From: Pseudomonadota bacterium
GTDB lineage: Bacteria; Pseudomonadota; Alphaproteobacteria; Rhizobiales; Xanthobacteraceae
Length of the DNA: 64,000 nucleotides
Direction of reading: 5' to 3'
NCBI GenBank assembly: GCA_023404675.1
Contig: JAEYAW010000032.1
Location: 1 to 64,000 of the forward strand
Positions 47,187 through 55,352 of the stretch are shown piece after piece (the first letter of the stretch is position 1; each line of letters begins with the position of its first letter). The position numbers and the translations under genes were made by a program. Under the pieces are notes generated by a model. It saw only the letters and a list, made by a program, of their open reading frames with translations, was not told where the DNA came from and ran no database searches.

Positions 47187-47947
47187 GCGGAGTGCTGGCC
47201 GGAAAGACCGCGCTGGTCACCGGATCGAGCCGCGGCATTGGCCGGGCCATCGCCATTGGGGCAGCGCGCGAAGGCGCGCTGGTCGGCGTGCACTACTCTG
47301 GCGCGGCGGACGCTGCACAGACGACGCTCGACGGCATTCGCGCGGCGGGCGGCGAGGGCTTTCTGCTGCAGGCGGATCTCGCGGAGAAGGACGGGCCCAC
47401 CTCGCTGGCGGCGCGCTTTCTCGACGAGGTAGAAAAGCGCACGGGCGCGCGCGCGTTCGATCTTCTCGTCAACAATGCCGGCTATGGCGGCCGCTATCGG
47501 ATCGATCAGGTCGATGACGACATCTTCGATCGCATGATCGCCGTCAATCTTCGCGCGCCGTTCTTTCTGACGCGCGCGCTGATCCCGGCCATCCGCGATG
47601 GCGGGCGGATCGTGAATGTCTCCTCGATGGGCACGCGCGTCGCGTTCCCGGAGATGAGCATCTATGCGCCGTCCAAGGCCGCGCTCGAAACGCTGAGCGT
47701 GGTGCTGGCCAAGCAGCTTGGACCGCGCGGAATCACGGTCAACGCCGTGTTGCCCGGTGCGACCGTGACGGACATGAATCCGCTCGACAAGGATCCGGCA
47801 CGGGCTGCGGCCACCGCCGACACGGTCGCCCTGAAGCGCCTCGGTTTGCCGGACGACATCGCTGGCGTTGTTCTCTTTCTGCTCTCGCCGGCCGGCGGCT
47901 GGGTGACCGGACAGCGGATCGACGCGTCGGGTGGCCAGCGGATCTGA
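47183..47947 (+). CDS. Short-chain dehydrogenase/reductase (classical SDR), first
   Basis: The 254-residue enzyme has the cofactor motif TGSSRGIG near the N-terminus, the structural NNAG motif, catalytic Ser (VNVSSMGTR) and YAPSK, and the C-terminal GQRIDASGG end. It oxidises or reduces an alcohol/ketone with NAD(P). An insert around EKDGPTSLAARFLDEVEKRTGARAF lengthens the loop before NNAG. ATG 47183 overlaps the stop of the CoA ligase gene. It is the last gene of the long + strand run and is followed by a strong terminator. Confidence 0.93.
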   Translation: MSGVLAGKTALVTGSSRGIGRAIAIGAAREGALVGVHYSGAADAAQTTLDGIRAAGGEGFLLQADLAEKDGPTSLAARFLDEVEKRTGARAFDLLVNNAGYGGRYRIDQVDDDIFDRMIAVNLRAPFFLTRALIPAIRDGGRIVNVSSMGTRVAFPEMSIYAPSKAALETLSVVLAKQLGPRGITVNAVLPGATVTDMNPLDKDPARAAATADTVALKRLGLPDDIAGVVLFLLSPAGGWVTGQRIDASGGQRI

Positions 47948-47974
47948 CCGCTTCGGTGCCGGTCGCACCAATCC

Positions 47975-48006
47975 GCATCGAGGCCGCGTTGCCGCGGCCT
48001 CGATGC
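47975..48006. terminator. Strong bidirectional terminator between the operon end and the convergent M20 gene
   Basis: A perfect 14-bp stem (GCATCGAGGCCGCG at 47975-47988 with 47993-48006) and a TTGC loop, between the SDR stop at 47947 and the M20 stop at 48012. There is no long T-run, but the stem is very stable. Confidence 0.75.
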
Positions 48007-48011
48007 AGCGC

Positions 48012-49301
48012 TTATTCGGCGACGGCTTCGAGCCCGCACCACTCGGCAATGAACAGCGCCATCGTCGCGGTGATGCGCTTCAGCGATGCGAGACTGACCC
48101 GCTCGTCAAAGCCGTGGATGTTCTCCGAACAGGGGCCGTAGCAGAGCGCCGGAATCTTGTCGTAGAGCGCGTAGACGCGCGTATCGAGATAGCCGGCGGT
48201 CATGAAGCTCTTCAGCTCTTTGCCGGTCGCGGCGCGATGCGCACCGGCGAGGACCTGCTCGGCCTCGGAGCCCGGCTCCAGCACATAGCCCTCCGCGTGG
48301 AAGCCGTGGAAGGTGACGATGGGCGGCATGTTGGAGAGGAACGGATCGGCGAGTGCGAAGGCCCTGATCCGCTCTGCGATCTCGTGCGCGGCGTCGGCGG
48401 CGCTGACGCCCGGATAGATCGAGATGCGGCAGCCGATGCGGCACCACGCAGGCACCGACGATTCCCAGTCGCCGCCCTCGATCGTCCCGACATTCAGATT
48501 GATGGGATGTTCTTCGCTTTCGAAGTGAGGCCGGCCATGTTTGCGCGCGTTCCAGTCGGCTTCGATCTTGCGCAGTTCACCGATCACCCTGTAAGCGGCG
48601 TCGATCGCATTGGCGCCCGTGCCCATCTCGCGGACATGGACGGGCAGGCCCCTGACCTCGACCTGAAACCAGACGACGCCGACATTCGCCCGGACCAGCA
48701 TCTCGTCTTCGGGCTCCGGAATCAGCACCGCATCGGCCTTGTAACCGCGCAGGTGGGTCATCAGCGCGCCGTTGCCGGTTGACTCCTCCTCGACCACCGA
48801 CTGCACGTAGACCGTGGCTGCCGGTTGAAAGCCGATCCTTCGCAGCGCATCCAGCGCATGAAGATTGGCCGCGTGGCCGGCCTTCATGTCGGCTCCGCCG
48901 CGGCCGTAAAGCCAGTCGCCCTCGATGACCGGATCGAACGGGGGATGCGTCCACAAGCTCTCCGGACCGGCAGGAACAACGTCCACATGGGCCTGCAGGA
49001 TCAGCGAGCGGCCGATTTCGTCGCGTGGCCGATGCGTACCCACCACGATCGGCGCGCGCGAATGCGCTTCCGAGAACGGGCCGCCGCCGGGATGACGCTC
49101 GATCGCTTCCTGATCCATCTCGAACCGCTCCATCGCATAGCCGCGACGACGCAACTCGCTGAAGACGCGATCCTGAACGACGTACTCCTCGCCGCGTACG
49201 GATTGCAGGCGGATCAGATCCTGCGTGTAGGACACCTGTTCGTCGAATCCGCTTTCGACGGACGCGATGATCTTGTCGCGAAGTCCCTGCTCAAGCGCCA
49301 T
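48012..49301 (-). CDS. M20 family deacylase (ArgE/DapE/ACY1 type)
   Basis: The 429-residue metallohydrolase carries the M20A motifs: LILQAHVDVVPAG with metal-binding His and catalytic Asp, WLYGRGGADMKAGH (bridging Asp), VVEEESTGNG (Glu pair), and a C-terminal CSENIHGFDERV with His. It should cleave an N-acyl or amide bond of an amino-acid-like substrate. It is divergent from an IclR regulator across a 174-bp region with two palindromic operators, so it is probably controlled by that regulator and may process the solute taken up by the Liv importer. Confidence 0.9.
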   Translation of the reverse strand: MALEQGLRDKIIASVESGFDEQVSYTQDLIRLQSVRGEEYVVQDRVFSELRRRGYAMERFEMDQEAIERHPGGGPFSEAHSRAPIVVGTHRPRDEIGRSLILQAHVDVVPAGPESLWTHPPFDPVIEGDWLYGRGGADMKAGHAANLHALDALRRIGFQPAATVYVQSVVEEESTGNGALMTHLRGYKADAVLIPEPEDEMLVRANVGVVWFQVEVRGLPVHVREMGTGANAIDAAYRVIGELRKIEADWNARKHGRPHFESEEHPINLNVGTIEGGDWESSVPAWCRIGCRISIYPGVSAADAAHEIAERIRAFALADPFLSNMPPIVTFHGFHAEGYVLEPGSEAEQVLAGAHRAATGKELKSFMTAGYLDTRVYALYDKIPALCYGPCSENIHGFDERVSLASLKRITATMALFIAEWCGLEAVAE

Positions 49302-49356
49302 AGCCGCAAATCCCTGCTGACGACCGGATGGCGGGTTCTAGGCATCTGCTGTTGTA

Positions 49357-49395
49357 TGTGTCAATCAATGATATATAGTGTCATTTAATGACACT
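49357..49395. promoter_or_regulatory. Two tandem palindromic operators between the M20 gene and the iclR-type gene
   Basis: AGTGTCATTTAATGACACT (49377-49395) is a perfect inverted repeat around one central base. A degenerate copy, TGTGTCAATCAATGATATA (49357-49375), lies exactly 20 bp upstream, centre to centre. Two turns of helix between sites suit cooperative binding by an IclR-type tetramer. Confidence 0.7.
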
Positions 49396-49475
49396 CACCA
49401 TCTGACCGAACGGCACTGCTGTCGCGCGGCGGATTCGAGGGGTCAGCGAGCGCCACTGGAGCGGCAGGTCTTTGC

Positions 49476-50279
49476 ATGCGATCGCCTACACAATCTGAGA
49501 AGCCCGGCGTTCCTATCGTCAGGGCGCTGGATCGCGGGATCGCGCTGTTGCGAGCGTTCAGCGCCGCCGCGCCGCGCCGCACGCTTACCGAACTGTCGAA
49601 GGCTGCGGAGCTCGACAAGGGCACCACGCGGCGGCTGCTGCATACGCTGGTGCAGGCGGGGCTCGTCGACCATGATGAGATGACGGGCCTGTATTCGCTC
49701 GGTGTCGGCGTTCTCGAACTCGCCTCGGCGGTCGAGACGGGCAGGGAGCTGCGGGAAATCGCCGCCCCCTACATGACCGAGCTGGCCGAGCGGACAGGCA
49801 CGACAGCCTATCTGTGGGTGCACCATGAAGGCAGCGCGCTGTGCGTCGAGCGGGTCCGGGCAACGATCCCCAACGTCGATGCGACATGGTTCACGGTTGG
49901 CTCACTGGCGCCATTGAACAGCGGGGGCGGCCCAAGGGTTCTGCTGGGCTTCCTGTCTCCCGGAGAGCTGCAGCACGCCCTGTCAGGCGATCTGCCGAAA
50001 CGGACCATCAAGAGTCAGACCAGTTCGAAACTTCTGGCAGCCGAGGCCGCACGCATTCGGGAGCGGGGGTGGGAATTGGCGGTCGATGATTTTGTCGTCG
50101 GGCTTGCGGCGCTCGGTGTGCCAATCTTCGACCGGAACGGACTGCTCGCCGGGAGCCTGAGCATCACGACCCTGACAGCGCAACTGGTCGAAAACGACAA
50201 GCCGCGCCACCTCGATCTGCTCAGGAAGACCGCCGATGAAATCGGCGCGAAAATCTACGGCGGGCTGACCAATCGCTAA
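49476..50279 (+). CDS. IclR family transcriptional regulator
   Basis: The 267-residue regulator has the IclR N-terminal winged HTH (IVRALDRGIALLRAFSAAAPRRTLTELSKAAELDKGTTRRLLHTL) and the effector-binding domain (LREIAAPYMTELAERTGTTAYLWVHHEG, NSGGGPRVLLGFL, GWELAVDDFVVGLAALGVPIF). It probably controls the divergent M20 gene, and perhaps the Liv operon downstream, in response to the substrate. A pair of palindromic sites lies upstream. The start ATG 49476 has only a weak AGG-type ribosome site. Confidence 0.93.
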   Translation: MRSPTQSEKPGVPIVRALDRGIALLRAFSAAAPRRTLTELSKAAELDKGTTRRLLHTLVQAGLVDHDEMTGLYSLGVGVLELASAVETGRELREIAAPYMTELAERTGTTAYLWVHHEGSALCVERVRATIPNVDATWFTVGSLAPLNSGGGPRVLLGFLSPGELQHALSGDLPKRTIKSQTSSKLLAAEAARIRERGWELAVDDFVVGLAALGVPIFDRNGLLAGSLSITTLTAQLVENDKPRHLDLLRKTADEIGAKIYGGLTNR

Positions 50280-50695
50280 CTCCGCCTCCGGGCGCGCCGG
50301 ACCAACGCCCGAGGGCGGGCCCTGTCGATTCGGTGCGAGCGAGCGGGATCGTGGAGCAATCACCGTTCAGATGCGCCGCAATGCCTGCGGTTGGGTTCGG
50401 CCGCTCTCATCATCCTGGCGTCGGAGAGCGGCACGATGGCCGCGTTGTGCGGTGCCCGGGCCCGCGCTGGAGGCAGCCGCCAGCTCAGTTCAAAATATGC
50501 CTATTTTGTCAGCGGTTCGCTGTTTGTGTGCTCTATATAACGTCAATATTGCTTCTTGAAGAAGCTTTTTTTCTTTGGCAATCTTCGGCTGATCAACAGC
50601 TGTGGCTTGGGTTGAGTTTCCCCGGGGCGCAGGGCTTTCGGAGGCGTCCGGAAGCGCAGGGCTGAATCTGGATCAGATGAAAGAGGGGATGATCA
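50280..50695. other. iclR to Liv-operon intergenic region
   Basis: This 416-bp stretch has no credible gene. The left part is GC-rich; from about 50485 it turns AT-rich and carries TATATA-like sequence at 50534-50539, which may be the Liv operon promoter, though no -35 at good spacing is visible. The hairpin at 50551-50572 is listed separately. A ribosome site AGAGGGG lies shortly before the GTG start at 50696. Confidence 0.4.
50551..50572 (+). terminator. Terminator-like hairpin in the Liv operon leader
   Basis: GCTTCTT (50551-50557) and AAGAAGC (50559-50565) are perfectly complementary and are followed by seven T. It may be an attenuator in the leader of the Liv operon, the end of a transcript from the regulator gene, or a palindromic operator. 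The tiny formal loop means the real hairpin would open the innermost pairs. Confidence 0.45.
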
Positions 50696-51919
50696 GTGTT
50701 TGCTCAGGCAAAAAGGCTCGCTCTTTGCGCGCCGCTTCTTTTTGGTATGTCGGTGGCGGCGAGCGGAGCCGCGTTCGCGCAGCAGATCAATCTCGGCGCC
50801 ATCGTGCCGAGCAGCGGGCATTTTGCGGAGTGGGGTCGCACCAACACCGTGACCCTGAAGATGGTCGAGAAGATGGTGAACGATGCCGGCGGCATCAACG
50901 GCGCCAAGCTGAACCTGACGATTCTCGATGACGCTGCAAAGCCGGCTCAGTCCACCAACGCGCTGCGCAAGCTGGCGGGCGACGACAAGGTGCTCGCGGT
51001 CGCCGGACCCCTGACCAGCAGCGCCTGCGAGGTGGTGTTTCCGGTCGCGAACCAGCTCGGTATCGTGAGCACGTCGCAGGCGTCGTCCAAGCCGGGCGTT
51101 GCGAAGGCGAACCGGCCGTGGGCGTTCCGCAATACGATCGACGAGCTGATCCTTGCAAAGGCGACGGTTCCCTATTTCAAGGACACCTACAAGATCAAGA
51201 CCGTCGCGGTGATCTATGATGCCAAGGACGCCACGGCGAACGTGGTGGGCACCAAGATCATGCCCACCCTGATGGCGGAGAACGACGTCAAGGTGTTGAA
51301 TGCCGACAGCCTGATCTCGTTCAACACCGGCGATCTCGACGTCAGCGCCCAGGTTACGAAACTGAAGTCGTACGATGCGGACGGCATCGTGGTGAGCGCC
51401 GACTACAGCCAGGCCGTCACCGTGATCCGCGAGATGAAGCGGCAGGGCTTGAACAAGCCGATCGTCGGCGCGACGCAGCTGATCTCCTCGGCCATTCTCA
51501 AGGCCGCGCCGGAGATTCCGATCGTGGCGCCGACCACCTTCTATGTCGGCATGGATACGCCGGCCGCCAAGAAGTTCGTCGCCGACGTGCTTCCGCTGCT
51601 GCGCGCGCAGTCGAACCTGCCCGCCGAGATCGAGCCGAGCATGTATGACGCGAACATCTATGAGACCGTCAACATGTACATCGACGCGGTGAAGAAGTCC
51701 GGCATCACCGGCAAGCCCGAGGATCTCGAAGCCGACCGCGTGAAAATCCGCGACTACATGACCAATCTCAAGAAGTTCGAAGGTCTTGCCGGTCCGATCT
51801 CGTTCAACGCGGACGGCGACGCGGTGAAGCTGTTCTATATCGTCGAAGGCAAGAACGGCCAGTGGGCGGACAAGGTGCACAAGTGCAGCGATCCGAATCC
51901 TGCGGCGTGCGGACTTTAA
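50696..51919 (+). CDS. Liv-type ABC transporter substrate-binding protein (Peripla_BP_6)
   Basis: The 407-residue protein has a Sec signal (cleavage near AAFAQ, residue 28) and the type I periplasmic binding fold of branched-chain amino acid, amide and aromatic acid binders: INLGAIVPSSGHFAEWGRTN, DAGGINGAKLNLTILDDAAKPAQSTNALRKL, and VAVIYDAKDATANVVG. Two Cys near the C-terminus (HKCSDPNPAACGL) could form a disulfide. The start is GTG 50696 with AGAGGGG upstream. The ligand is unknown. A strong stem-loop after the gene may raise its level above the permeases. Confidence 0.93.
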   Translation: MFAQAKRLALCAPLLFGMSVAASGAAFAQQINLGAIVPSSGHFAEWGRTNTVTLKMVEKMVNDAGGINGAKLNLTILDDAAKPAQSTNALRKLAGDDKVLAVAGPLTSSACEVVFPVANQLGIVSTSQASSKPGVAKANRPWAFRNTIDELILAKATVPYFKDTYKIKTVAVIYDAKDATANVVGTKIMPTLMAENDVKVLNADSLISFNTGDLDVSAQVTKLKSYDADGIVVSADYSQAVTVIREMKRQGLNKPIVGATQLISSAILKAAPEIPIVAPTTFYVGMDTPAAKKFVADVLPLLRAQSNLPAEIEPSMYDANIYETVNMYIDAVKKSGITGKPEDLEADRVKIRDYMTNLKKFEGLAGPISFNADGDAVKLFYIVEGKNGQWADKVHKCSDPNPAACGL

Positions 51920-51948
51920 TCTAGGTCATCCGTTCGTCGGATGTGCGG

Positions 51949-51976
51949 GGTTCGGTCGGCCGAGGCCGGCCGAACC
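51949..51976 (+). terminator. Long stem-loop between the binding-protein gene and the permease genes
   Basis: A 13-bp stem with one G-T pair (51949-51961 with 51964-51976) follows a smaller CATCCG/CGGATG hairpin. Such intercistronic stems in importer operons are known to protect the binding-protein mRNA and partly stop transcription, giving excess binding protein. Confidence 0.7.
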
Positions 51977-52011
51977 TGTCTTTCAACTCAATTCCAGACA
52001 GCGGGCTTTTC

Positions 52012-52902
52012 ATGAGCGGTGCCGTTTGGCTCCAGCAGATCGTCAATGGTTTGACGCTGGGGGCCATCTATACGTTGATCGCGCTGTCGTTCTCGCTGGT
52101 GATGGGGGTGCTTGGCATCCTCAATCTCGCCATCGCGGAAATCTTCATGTTTGCGGGTTTTGTCGGTTTCACGCTGATCCTCAGCGGCGCGCCGCTTCCC
52201 GTGGCGCTGCTGGCGGGGATGGGTGCGGCGGTCGTGATTTCGCTCGTGATCGAGAAGATCGGTTATGAGCCGTTGCGCGGCGCGCCGGTCACGATGCCGA
52301 TGCTCTCAACGCTCGGCTTTTCGATCATCCTGCAGAATGTCGCGACCAACATCTGGGGCTCAGATCCGCTCCAGCTTCCGGATCAGTATCTCGGAGCGCG
52401 CGTGGCGCTGGGCGAGGTGAGCATCGGCAGCATGCAGCTTCTGGTGATCGGTGTCACCATCGTGCTGGTGGCGGCGATCACCTTTCTCATCCGCAGCACC
52501 TCGCTGGGCCGCGCCTTGCGGGCGGTTGCGGAAAGTCCGGACGTTGCCCGCCTGCTGGGTATTCGCGCGACGCGCATTCTCAGCCTCGCGTTCGCGCTGT
52601 CCGGCCTTCTCGCGGGCGCAGCGGGCGTGCTCGTCAGTCTGCACTATGCGGCGATCACGCCTTACATCGGCGTCGAAACCGGCCTGAAAGCGATTGCGGT
52701 GATGGTGATCGGCGGCGTGACGCGGGCGTCCGGCGCGCTGATCGCCGGCCCGCTGATCGGGCTGGCCGAAGTCGCGGTCGTCACCTATGGCGGCGCACAG
52801 ATCCGCGATCTCGTCGTCTACGGACTGATGATTTTCATTCTTCTTGTGCGCCCGCAGGGGCTGCTGGGCGGCGGGCGAACCGATCAGGGGCCACGCGTAT
52901 GA
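52012..52902 (+). CDS. Liv-type ABC permease, LivH subunit
   Basis: The 296-residue membrane protein has eight or so helices with the LivH pattern: LQQIVNGLTLGAIYTLIALSFSLVMGVLGILNLA at the start and GRALRAVAESPDVARLLGIRATRILSLAFALSGLLAGAAGVL as the cytosolic coupling loop. It forms half of the pore. The start is ATG 52012; the frame open upstream to 51943 crosses the stem-loop and is not used. Its stop overlaps the LivM start by four bases. Confidence 0.93.
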   Translation: MSGAVWLQQIVNGLTLGAIYTLIALSFSLVMGVLGILNLAIAEIFMFAGFVGFTLILSGAPLPVALLAGMGAAVVISLVIEKIGYEPLRGAPVTMPMLSTLGFSIILQNVATNIWGSDPLQLPDQYLGARVALGEVSIGSMQLLVIGVTIVLVAAITFLIRSTSLGRALRAVAESPDVARLLGIRATRILSLAFALSGLLAGAAGVLVSLHYAAITPYIGVETGLKAIAVMVIGGVTRASGALIAGPLIGLAEVAVVTYGGAQIRDLVVYGLMIFILLVRPQGLLGGGRTDQGPRV

Positions 52903-53738
52903 TCTCCACCTATTATGCGGGTCTGCTGGCGGACTGCGGCATTCTCACGCTCGGCGCGCTGAGCGTCTATATCATCCTGGCCACCGGACAGCTTTCGCTC
53001 GGCAACGCCGGTTTCATGGGAATCGGCGCGTATGTCGCCTCGTGGCTCACCGTGAGCGTCGGATTGCCTCTCACGCTGGCCCTCGTCATTGCGGCGATGG
53101 TGGCCGGGATCATCGGGGTCATCGTCGGTTTCCCGGCCTTGCGTCTGAAGGGCATCTATCTTGCCATGGCAACGCTCGGGTTCGGCGAGATGGTGCGGAG
53201 TTTCTTCCTCAGTTTCGAGCCGCTCGGCGGCGTCGGCGGCTTCTCCGGCATGCAGCACACCAGCGTCGGCTATATCTGGCTGTGGGCGGGCGGCGTGCTG
53301 CTGGTCGTGACCGTGCTTGAGCGCAGCCGGTTCTGGCTGGAGGTTCGCGCGGTCAATGACGACGAGGTCGCCGCCGGCCTGATCGGTCTCGACACGACGC
53401 GGACAAAGATCGGCGCTTTTGGTCTGGGCGCGGCCGTGGCGGCGATCGCAGGCGGGTTGTTCGCGCACCACACTGTTTATATCGAGCCGGCGAATTTCGG
53501 CTTCGACCGGTCGATCGATTTCGTGCTGGCGGTCATTCTCGGCGGCTCGACCGTGGCGCCCGGCGCGCTCATCGGATCGGTGCTTCTGGTGCTGCTGCCG
53601 GAGACGCTGCGTTTCCTCGTCGATTGGCGTCTGGCGGCATTCGGCGCGCTGCTTGTTCTTGTTCTGCTGGTTCGGCGTCAGGGCATTCTGGACCGCAACC
53701 TGCTCCGTATGGCCATGCTGCGCGGGAGAAACGTGTGA
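52899..53738 (+). CDS. Liv-type ABC permease, LivM subunit
   Basis: The 279-residue partner permease shows the LivM signatures LATGQLSLGNAGFMGIGAYVASWL, FPALRLKGIYLAMATLGFGE, and the coupling segment EVRAVNDDEVAAGLIGLDTTRTKIGAFGLGAAVAAIAGGL. Together with LivH it forms the channel. Overlaps of four bases with both neighbours show a compact operon. Confidence 0.93.
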   Translation: MISTYYAGLLADCGILTLGALSVYIILATGQLSLGNAGFMGIGAYVASWLTVSVGLPLTLALVIAAMVAGIIGVIVGFPALRLKGIYLAMATLGFGEMVRSFFLSFEPLGGVGGFSGMQHTSVGYIWLWAGGVLLVVTVLERSRFWLEVRAVNDDEVAAGLIGLDTTRTKIGAFGLGAAVAAIAGGLFAHHTVYIEPANFGFDRSIDFVLAVILGGSTVAPGALIGSVLLVLLPETLRFLVDWRLAAFGALLVLVLLVRRQGILDRNLLRMAMLRGRNV

Positions 53739-54496
53739 GCGCTTTGCCCCCGCCATTGCTGTCGCTGGCGAACGTCACCCGTACCTTCGGCGGCGTTCAG
53801 GCGCTGACCGATGTGTCGATCGATATTCCTGCCGGAAAAATCACGGGGATCATCGGTCCGAACGGAGCCGGCAAGACGACCACGTTCAACATCATCACTG
53901 GCGCATATACGCCGAGTTCGGGCGATCTGTATTTCGGCGAGGAGCGCCTGACCGGCCTGAAGCCGCACCAGATCGCGCGCGTCGGCATTGCGCGCACCTT
54001 TCAGAACATCCGCCTGTTCTCCAGCATGACCGTGTGGGAACATCTGCTCGTTGCCCAGCGCGGCGAGGGCGGCACGTTGGAGCGGTTTCTGCCCATCGCC
54101 GGCAGGCGGACGAAGGCGGTGGAGCAGGCCGAACGCGCGCTCGAATTCTTCGGCCTGGCTGCCTACCGGGACAGGCTCGCGCGTGCGCTGCCATACGGCA
54201 TCCAGCGCAAGGTGGAGATGGCGCGGGCCCTGACGGCCGGACCGCGCCTTCTGCTGCTCGACGAGCCGGTCGCCGGCATGAACCACGAGGAGGCCGAGGA
54301 ACTGCGATTGCTGCTGCAGCAATTGTGCGGCGACGGTCTCTCCATCCTTCTGATCGAGCACGACATGACCTTCGTGATGAACCTGTGCCATCTGCTGTAT
54401 GTTCTCGATTTCGGGCGCCTGATCGCATCGGGCACGCCCGACGAGGTGCGGGTCAACCCGGTCGTGCTCGACGCCTATCTGGGGAGCGAAGCATGA
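53735..54496 (+). CDS. Liv-type ABC ATPase, LivG subunit
   Basis: The 253-residue ATPase carries Walker A GPNGAGKTTTFN, the Q-loop RTFQNIRLFSSM, the signature LPYGIQRKVEMARAL (LSYG-type in relatives) and Walker B LLLLDEPVAGMN, ending with GTPDEVRVNPVVLDAYLGSE, the usual LivG tail. The start is GTG 53735, overlapping the LivM stop; the frame open upstream is antisense-free but lies inside livM and is not used. Confidence 0.93.
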   Translation: MSALPPPLLSLANVTRTFGGVQALTDVSIDIPAGKITGIIGPNGAGKTTTFNIITGAYTPSSGDLYFGEERLTGLKPHQIARVGIARTFQNIRLFSSMTVWEHLLVAQRGEGGTLERFLPIAGRRTKAVEQAERALEFFGLAAYRDRLARALPYGIQRKVEMARALTAGPRLLLLDEPVAGMNHEEAEELRLLLQQLCGDGLSILLIEHDMTFVMNLCHLLYVLDFGRLIASGTPDEVRVNPVVLDAYLGSEA

Positions 54497-55230
54497 TCCT
54501 CTCGGTGCAGGGTCTTCACGTTCGCTACGGCCCGATCCACGCGGTGCGGGGCATCGACATCGAGGTCGGTGCGGGCGAGGTCGTGGCGCTGATCGGCGCG
54601 AACGGCGCGGGCAAATCGACCACCGCCAAGGCGATTGCCGGGCTGCTGCCGTTCTCCGGCAAGGTGGTGTTCGAGGGCAAGCCGCTGTCGCCGTCGCATG
54701 CGGAGGACAATCTGCGCGCCGGCCTTGCCCTGGTGCCGGAGGGGCGCGGCATTCTCGGCCAGATGACGGTGGAGGAAAATCTCCTGCTGGGACTCTACTG
54801 CCGGCGCGACAGCCAGGCCGCCGACGATCTCAAGGAGATGTACGCGCGCTTTCCGATTTTGTCGGAACGTCGGGACCGCCTCGCCAGCCTGCTCTCGGGC
54901 GGCGAGCAGCAGATGCTTGCCATCGCTCGTGCCCTCCTGTCGCGGCCGCGGCTGCTGCTGCTCGACGAGCCCTCGCTCGGGCTGGCTCCGAAGATCACTG
55001 CGGCCGTGTTCGACCTGGTCAGTTCGTTGCGCGACAGCGGCCTTTCGGTGCTGCTCGTGGAGCAGAAGGCCCGTCATACGCTCAAGGTCGCGGACCGCGC
55101 GTATCTGCTGGAACTGGGGCAAGTCGTCACCTCGGGTCGCGCCGCCGATCTCGCCAACGATCCGGTGATCTCGCAGACCTTCCTCGGCGGGCATCCGGTT
55201 TCAGCGGGAACGTCCACCGCCACGCCGTGA
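54493..55230 (+). CDS. Liv-type ABC ATPase, LivF subunit
   Basis: The 245-residue second ATPase has Walker A GANGAGKSTTAK, signature LLSGGEQQMLAIARAL and Walker B LLLLDEPSLGLAP, and the LivF-type YGPIHAVRGIDIEVGAGEVVALIG beginning. It completes the five-gene Liv importer. ATG 54493 overlaps the LivG stop (ATGA). A small hairpin at 55322-55337 follows at some distance. Confidence 0.93.
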   Translation: MILSVQGLHVRYGPIHAVRGIDIEVGAGEVVALIGANGAGKSTTAKAIAGLLPFSGKVVFEGKPLSPSHAEDNLRAGLALVPEGRGILGQMTVEENLLLGLYCRRDSQAADDLKEMYARFPILSERRDRLASLLSGGEQQMLAIARALLSRPRLLLLDEPSLGLAPKITAAVFDLVSSLRDSGLSVLLVEQKARHTLKVADRAYLLELGQVVTSGRAADLANDPVISQTFLGGHPVSAGTSTATP

Positions 55231-55321
55231 TCCGGGCCGGTTCCCTGACGCTTCCGGGCTGCGGGGGCGTTACGGCGTGCCGGGCGGCCGGGAGCAGACT
55301 CTCCTGACGCCGCGCAGATCG

Positions 55322-55337
55322 TTACCGGCGGCGGTAA
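55322..55337. terminator. Small hairpin between LivF and the convergent marR-type gene
   Basis: TTACCG (55322-55327) and CGGTAA (55332-55337) form a 6-bp stem with a 4-nt loop, 92 bp after LivF and 16 bp from the stop of the convergent regulator gene. No T-run is present, so this is tentative. Confidence 0.35.
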
Positions 55338-55352
55338 TCGGTTCCGTCGAGG

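Noticed and set aside
53419..54492. Long in-frame extension upstream of livF
   Set aside because: It lies inside livM and livG in another frame; ATG 54493 overlaps the livG stop as usual for such operons.
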